Source: Parus major
Taxonomy: Eukaryota > Chordata > Aves > Passeriformes > Paridae
Assembly: GCF_001522545.3 (NCBI RefSeq)
Contig: NC_031796.1
Location: 2,876,404 to 2,940,403, forward strand
Reading direction: 5' to 3'
DNA: 64,000 nt
Of the stretch, positions 58,200-64,000 are shown piece by piece. A model generated the notes under the pieces. It had not been told where the DNA came from. It saw only the letters and a list, made by a program, of their open reading frames with translations, and ran no database searches. Each line of letters begins with the position of its first letter. Positions within the stretch are counted from its first letter, which is position 1. Both the position numbers and the translations under genes were made by a program.

Positions 58200-59990
58200 A
58201 GAATGGCATTCCACCAGGGAATACACCCTGGATTATTTTCATCGTGTTATAACTGTGGTTTGATTAAACTTAGTTGTAATTCCCCACTTAACCCTTTTTG
58301 TTATTATTTTCCCCTATTTGTTTTCAATTTTAATTGTTTAATGAGCTGAAATAGTTAAAAGTACCTGGAAAGGGGGTAAAATGGTGTGTGATGGACACAG
58401 AGGGCAGCTCACTGAGGTAGGAGTAGCCTCAAGTCTGTCTGTTTGCCTGAGGCTCACTTAAACTTGACTCTGTTTCCCTGCAGCGCTGTAGGAATCCAGG
58501 TCATTAATTGAAATCTGGGCAAAAACTGCCTTAAAAAAAAAAAAAAAATCTACAAGTTTTCAAGCTACAAGTGAGAGAGAAAAACCTTAAAGTTTTGGAG
58601 CAGCCCAAGGAAAAGTTTTGGTAGTCAGCACTTGGCCTCTGAAATGGCTGACGAGAGCGCCGGGAAAGGCGATGGCTCAATCTCCCTCTTGCTGCACCTG
58701 AGAGCCGGAGGAGGAGGGAAAAGCAGCAAAAGCTCCGAGCGCTGGAGCTTTTTTGGGGGCAAACAGGTCCATGAAGGGCTGAGGCTGCTCTGGCTGGGGC
58801 CGAGGTGCAGGCAGAAGCCGTCGGGATCGGAACTGGAGGTGATGAAAGCTGTACCTGGCGAGGCAGGCCCGCAGCAATGGGGGAATCGGGCCTGGGGGAG
58901 GGCAGAGGGGACAGGGAGCACTCCGGGGGTAAAGCGGCAGCACGGAGGGGATGGAAAGGTCCCACCAGGGTTAACCCCAGCCTGGCCAAACCCCTGCCGC
59001 TCCACGGGGAAATCCAGCCTTTAGCAGGTAACAGAGTTCAGGGGGATGGGGGGAGAGCACAGGGACGGCCCCAGCGCTGACAGCGCAGGTGGGGTGGGGT
59101 AAAATCGAGGGTTAAAGCGGCCGAGGGAGCTGCTGGAGGGGGGGGATGAGATCGATTTTATCCTCCCGCCCCCAGCTCTGGAGCACCGGTGGGGGGAAGG
59201 AAACGAGCCAGGGCCACTTGCTCAAGAGCCCGGGAGCCAGCGGCTCCTTCCCTGTGCCATGACATCACCGCAGTGCCGGGGAGGGGGCGATGATCCTGCG
59301 GGATGGGATGGGGCCGAGCCCCGCGTTCTCCTCCGGCCCGGCCGCTGCTTCCCCGCTGTTTATTTCCCTGCCGAGCGGTCTCTCCCGGGGCAGGACGCGT
59401 GGCTGATGGCACCGACGGGGGTCCCCCAAAGTCCCAGCTCTGTGAAATGCGGCTCTCGGCACCTGGTTCATGGGAAAACCTTGAACCAAGGGGATATTCT
59501 CAGTCAGGTTTTGCCCTCATCCACTTACCCTACACCTGCCAGATTCGAGTCTGAAATAAATGTTTTCTCTGCAAATGCTTTAAAAAATACAACTTAAAAA
59601 AACCCCACCAAACAAACCAACTAACAGGATCATAATGATCAGCTCTCCAACCTGCTCTGCCCCCACCAACTCCTCCTGCTTTATTCTGAGCTGTTTTAAC
59701 AACGTCCCCTAGGAACCAGGTTTTCCTGATCCCAAGGGCTCGTTGCAGCTCCTGTACCCAAACCTCATGCACAGACCAGTGACATTCAGGGACCTTTGAA
59801 ACCTCCAAGTGGATCAGTAATGGACAGGGAGCTCATCCATGCTCCTCCCTGGCTGGGGGGAAGAGCTCCCCATCCCAAGGCTTCCCACGAGCTCTGGAGC
59901 CAGTTTGGAGCAGAGGAGCTGAGTGAAGCTCAGCCGAGTGAGCACGGAGCCCAGGGCAGCAGGGATCAGCACAGCTCGGCTTGGGACTGA
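58200..59990. other. Spacer downstream of HEXIM1
   Basis: No second HEXIM gene and no other exon recognised. It includes an A16 tract at 58533-58548, a GC-richer block at 58630-59040, and ordinary unique sequence. Confidence 0.5.
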
Positions 59991-59999
59991 CAGACTGCA

Positions 60000-60056
60000 A
60001 TCATGGAATGGTTTGGGTTGGATGTGACCTTAAAGACCATCCAGTGCCAACCTCTG
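60000..60056 (-). mobile_element. CR1 3' end, minus-strand copy of an inverted pair
   Basis: AATCATGGAATGGTTTGGG followed by GTGACCTTAAAGACCATCC is the terminal CR1 sequence reading toward the minus strand. It abuts a plus-strand CR1 copy. Confidence 0.85.
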
Positions 60057-60059
60057 CTG

Positions 60060-60234
60060 TGGTGAGGAGGCCCTGGAACAGGTTCCCAGAGAAGCTCTGG
60101 CTGTCCCTGGAAGTGTCCAAGGCCAGACTGAACAAGGCTTGGAGTAACCTGGAGCACCTGGTGTTGCTGCCATGGCAGGGGATGGAATGAGATGGGCCTT
60201 AGGGCCAACCCAAACCATTCCATGATTCTCTGGA
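60060..60234 (+). mobile_element. CR1 3' end, plus-strand copy of an inverted pair
   Basis: GAGGAGGCCCTGGAACAGG, CCCAGAGAAGCTCTGGCTG, GAAGTGTCCAAGGCCAG, GCTTGGAGTAACCTGG and the terminal CCAACCCAAACCATTCC, ATGATTCT give the forward order of a CR1 tail, about 175 bases long and 5'-truncated. Confidence 0.88.
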
Positions 60235-61128
60235 CAGGGATGCCACCAGGACAGGCAGGAATCACCTCCCCAGGGCTCCACGGCTGTGGGAGGGCAACAC
60301 CAACATTGGAGACCCTCTGGCAAAGGGCTTTCCCAGCTCCTCCCCTCCCAAGGGTTTTGTTTTCAGAGGAAAGGGCTGAAATTCTGTCCTGGGGAGAGGC
60401 AGAAATTACAGCACAAACACAAAAAATGGAGACTGCTCCATCCCACATGCAGGAATGGCCTTTCCCCTTGGACAGAAGCAATGAAGGGACAGAGTAGTTC
60501 CCTGAAAACACTGCAAGTCCAAGAAGGAAGTGTCTGTTAATGCCACAGCCTTGGAGTGAGGCAAGCCCCAAATCCCGCCCTGTGACACAGCAGCCCCTTG
60601 GGGCTGCTCCCGGTGCTCCTTGCGTGGCACTCCAGGCCTGAGCCCAGTAAATCCAGCGGTTCCCTGATCCCATGGCAGGGTTATACCCAGGGACACGGCT
60701 CTGGCAGCCCCACCGTGCCCTGCCACCACTTCACCTGCACCAGCTGCACTCCCCTTCGCTGCCTTCACCTTCCCAGGATACGCTCACAAAGCCACTGGAA
60801 TCTCCTGGTGACTCTGGGTCACTCAAGTGGCATTTTGGTGAAACAAGAGGAGAATCTGTAGCTGGTGGGGCCATCACCAAAAACCTGCAGCTCTTGCTGC
60901 ACCAAACCCTGTCTGGCAGCTCCAGCCTCTGCTGGATTGCTCCCCTTCTGCTCCCCACAAAGCCTAGAACACCTGGGCAGGTGCAAAGCTCACAGCTCAA
61001 ACCAAGTGTGACCCTGGTTAGTTTGACAAAATCAGCTTGAAATTGCATTTTCAGCTGTCACAAGCATTTGAAGACTCACAAAATAAACCTCCCAGCCCTG
61101 GAAATGCAGCTGGGATATAAAAACACCC

Positions 61129-61270
61129 TGGAATCACAGAATGGATTGGGTTGGAAGAACCTCAAAGACCAGTTCCACCCCACTGGTCAGGGACCTGTCT
61201 CAGGTTGCTCCAAGCCCTGTCCAACCTGGCCTTGGGCACTTCCAGGGATGGGGCAGCCATCACCTTTCTG
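61129..61270 (-). mobile_element. CR1 LINE 3' fragment
   Basis: GGAATCACAGAATGGATTGG, GGGTTGGAAGAACCTCAAAG, CAGGTTGCTCCAAGCCCTG and CTTCCAGGGATGGGGCAGCC show a reverse-complement CR1 tail with an internal deletion. Confidence 0.85.
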
Positions 61271-61299
61271 TATGAAGCTTTGGAATTCAGGACCTGCTA

Positions 61300-62150
61300 A
61301 AGCAACATCTGCAGAGTCATAACAACAAATATAATTTTTTTAAAAATACCCCAAGTGCCTAAATGTAAAATAATCTGGTTTTAACTGACTGACCCACGTC
61401 TGACAATCCGCACTTAGAGCAGAAGCCTCCCAAATCTCTGTGTCCTAAACCCAAACCAAGCCCCACAAATAGCAGGGGATGAGCTGGTGTTATCGGCCTT
61501 TTCTGTGGCAAGAACGGGGCTGGGAACCCGAGTTCCGCTGAGGAGCCGTGGGGAGGCTGCGCCAGCTCAATCCCTTCCCAGTGCTGAGCACTTCCAAAAA
61601 AAAGGCCATTTTTCGTTTTTAAAGAGCCGGGTTTTGACTTTGCACGGGGCAAACAACGCCGCAGGTGCTTCCCCAGCCCCGGAGGGGCATCGTTCCTGTG
61701 AGGCCGGGGTCGCTCGGGTTTGTTACCGCAGGAGAAGTTCCCCCGGGCCCTGGCAACAGCCAAACGCTTTTGTTTTTGAGTCTCCGAGCTCCCCGGCGGG
61801 GAGGCCATGTTAGCTGAGATCCACCGGAGCCGGCCAGGATCCCTCCGGGAACCCCGCGGGCTTTGGCTGAAATGTACGAAACAAAGGATTAAATGCCAGG
61901 GATTATTTCCCCCCACCCAAATCGCGGTGTTTGAGGGAGCTGAGGGACGGGACACCGGCAGATCCAGCCTTCCAGAGCTGCTTCCCGGCCCAAATTTCCA
62001 TAAAAACTGCGCTGTTCCTCCCGTCCCTGCTCTTCACGGGGGTCAGGCAGGGCCAGCTCCGCACGAGATCGCGCTGCGGCTGTCGAGAAACGTTAAAAAA
62101 CCTCTTAACGCTAATTTTGATAGAAAAACAGCCCCAGCCCCCGCCCAGTA
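61300..62150. other. Spacer before orphan CpG island
   Basis: No exon recognised. Unique sequence that becomes progressively richer in CpG toward 62 kb. Confidence 0.5.
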
Positions 62151-62960
62151 ACGCAGGTGCAGCCGGAGCCCTCCGGGCCGGGCCGGGCTCCTCCGCCCCA
62201 GCGGCTCAGGCCCCGGGGAGGCCGCGCAGCTCCATGAGGCGCCTGGCAGCGCTCAGCTCCGCTCCCGGAGCGCTGACGGGGGAGCGGCCGGTGGCGCCGC
62301 GGCACCGCCCCCCCATTAGGGCCGGCGGGGGAGCCCTATTTCCGCTCCCGGGACAGAGCCCCGACCGGCCCGCCCCCCGCTGCCGGTCCGGGGCCTCGGA
62401 CGGGACCCCGGTCCGCGTCGGGAGTAGGCCCGGCCCGGCCCCTCACACACAAAATGGCGGCGGCGGCACCGCTCCCGCTCCGCCCGCCCGGCCGCCATAG
62501 CCCCGGCCCGGCTGCGCCGCCTTCCCGCCAATCAGAAGCCGCCGCACCGCTGCGTGCGGCCCGGCGGAGCGGCCTGCGAATCGCAGAGGAAAAGGCAGTG
62601 CGCGTGTCCACCGCGAGGCATTGTGGGGGTTGTAGTCCATGTACGCGTAGCTATGGTGGGGCCGGGCGCAGTTTCGGACTCGCCGCCCCAGGAGGCCCCG
62701 CGGCCGCACGTGGCGGGAGCTGTGTCACGGCGGTGGGCGGAGGGAGCGGGCTGGGCCCCGGCGCGGCTGGGCCCGGGCCTGCCGTGAGGGCGGAACAGCG
62801 CATACCGAGGCCTCCCGCAGGCTCTGATGTGGCCAGGCGGGCCTTGCAGGGCCCGGAGCCCCCGGCGGGGCTGGCAGAGCCCGCGGGACTCCGGGAGGAG
62901 GGTTTTGACCGGGATGGCGACACCGAAAGCCGGCCCTGAGGGCTGCTCGGCCGGGGCGGC
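62150..62960. promoter_or_regulatory. Orphan CpG-island promoter
   Basis: CpG-dense block without an assignable gene. It holds a YY1-like AAAATGGCGGC at 62451-62461, a CCAAT box at 62528-62532, and ACTACAACCCCCACAATGC at 62636-62618 (minus), a good ZNF143-type match. The motif set mirrors the DCAKD-NMT1 promoter. A transcript could start here on either strand; open frames in the island resemble no family I recognise. Confidence 0.65.
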
Positions 62961-64000
62961 TCCAGAGAGGGGCTCCAGGGAGCGCCTGAGGGGGTGTGTC
63001 CGGCCCCACATGAGGGTGCCCAGTTCTAGGCCAGGCTTTCTCTTCAGCTGTCTGGCGTTTAACTCCCTAATGCCTCTGTCCTTCCCCAGAACCCATTCCT
63101 GGGCAGCAGATCAGGATCACAACTGGCACACTCAGATCGCAATTAGGTGGATCACAATTAGACACAGACCACAATTAGCAGACTTGTCCCCTCAGCACGG
63201 TGGGAGCTCTGTGTGCTCAGGGGTGACAGTTCTCCCCCCAAATCACCTGTCTGCCCAATTCTAGCTCTGCCGAGGGCTCCTCCCAGGGTTATCTGGGCTC
63301 CATCGCAGATCTCCAGGAGAGGAGTGACCCAAAGGGCAAAGTCCATGAGCTTTCCCAAGGGTTTCACAGGGATTTTTCCCTGCTGGTAGCACGCCTTGCT
63401 GGCTGAGCCCTGTGGGGTGTGGACAGGGGGTTCAGTCAGCAGGAATTGTTAGGGAATAATGTGTCCTGAGCAATCAGAACATGTAAAAAGCAAAAACAAG
63501 CAATACATTTTGCAAATGAAAGGAAAAAACCCACCAAAACCAAAACAAAACCTAAAAAAACCCTCTCTACAAACCTAAAAAGTCTCTCCCTTCAAAGCTG
63601 CTCATCTTAAACTCCTGTTTTCTGGAGCAGGCTGGGCCCAGGCCTTGTTGCTGTGTGACTTTTGGGAAGAACAGTTCAGGGAATGAGCCTGAGCAGCCAC
63701 TTGAAGCATTTGGAATTAAGTTCTAATGTTGCAAAAAGACAAAGAGGTTTGGTGTTTTTTTGTTTTCTTTTCCTGGACTGATAAATCCCCAATCATAAAT
63801 TCTCTTCCCCATGATGTGATTTTAATGAGTGGGGGTTAATTGTTCCAGAGGGTATCTGGCCAGAGGGTTGGTGGTGGATATGGTCTGGCCCAGGAAAGTG
63901 GAAAAGGGGATGGGGAAGTGTAAAATGGGCCAAATCTTGGCAGTTGAGTGGTGAGGAAGGGGACAAATCCACTTCCCCCTGGACTGTCCCAGTATGACCA
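62961..64000. other. Sequence after the orphan CpG island
   Basis: AT-richer unique DNA with A-rich tracts at 63478-63570. No coding exon recognised; if a plus-strand gene starts in the island, this would be its first intron. Confidence 0.4.

Noticed and set aside
58630..59024. A 130-codon open frame downstream of HEXIM1 considered as a HEXIM2 remnant.
   Set aside because: It has none of the basic region, PYNT motif or coiled coil of the HEXIM family.
62454..62939. A 161-codon open frame beginning ATGGCGGCGGCGG in the orphan CpG island.
   Set aside because: The ATG lies in a YY1-like element, the translation is Ala/Pro/Arg-rich without family similarity, and no clear donor was found.

Overview
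The window is vertebrate nuclear DNA, almost certainly from a bird. It has GT-AG introns, CpG-island promoters, many 5'-truncated CR1 LINE fragments with the avian 3' end, compact genes and very GC-rich, minisatellite-filled introns and spacers typical of an avian microchromosome. The gene order DCAKD(-) NMT1(+) PLCD3(-) ACBD4(+) HEXIM1(+) matches human 17q21.31; in birds this synteny is expected on the chicken chromosome 27 equivalent (inference).

Layout. Bases 1-6.1 kb: gene-free, GC-rich spacer with several short tandem repeats, one assembly gap and a few AT-richer islands that look regulatory. 6.1-15.0 kb: DCAKD on the minus strand (4 coding exons, 229 aa). 15.0-15.7 kb: a CpG-rich bidirectional promoter shared by DCAKD and NMT1, with ZNF143-type and CCAAT motifs. 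15.4-31.8 kb: NMT1 on the plus strand (12 coding exons, 498 aa). 33.1-44.3 kb: PLCD3 on the minus strand (16 coding exons including a 36-base one, 779 aa); nearly every intron carries its own minisatellite. 44.3-48.3 kb: divergent PLCD3/ACBD4 spacer with a CR1 fragment and large tandem arrays, ending in a 42-bp repeat in which each unit carries a CCAAT box. 48.35-54.85 kb: ACBD4 on the plus strand (10 coding exons in my model, 358 aa). 56.94-57.85 kb: single-exon HEXIM1 (304 aa). 58.2-64 kb: spacer with CR1 copies and an orphan CpG island near 62.5 kb that may be the promoter of a gene beyond the window.

The genes are unrelated in pathway: DCAKD belongs to the dephospho-CoA kinase family, NMT1 uses myristoyl-CoA to acylate N-terminal glycines, PLCD3 hydrolyses PIP2, ACBD4 binds acyl-CoA and probably tethers peroxisomes to the ER, and HEXIM1 with 7SK RNA inhibits P-TEFb. 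Three touch CoA chemistry, but this is a conserved synteny block, not an operon-like system.

All exon models were made by eye. Every junction given is GT-AG and phases add up to intact reading frames. I found no convincing new biological system; the most unusual items are the CCAAT-bearing tandem repeat at the ACBD4 promoter, a perfect 18-bp hairpin in NMT1 intron 1, two small in-phase exons, reciprocal poly(A) hexamers and an inverted CR1 pair.
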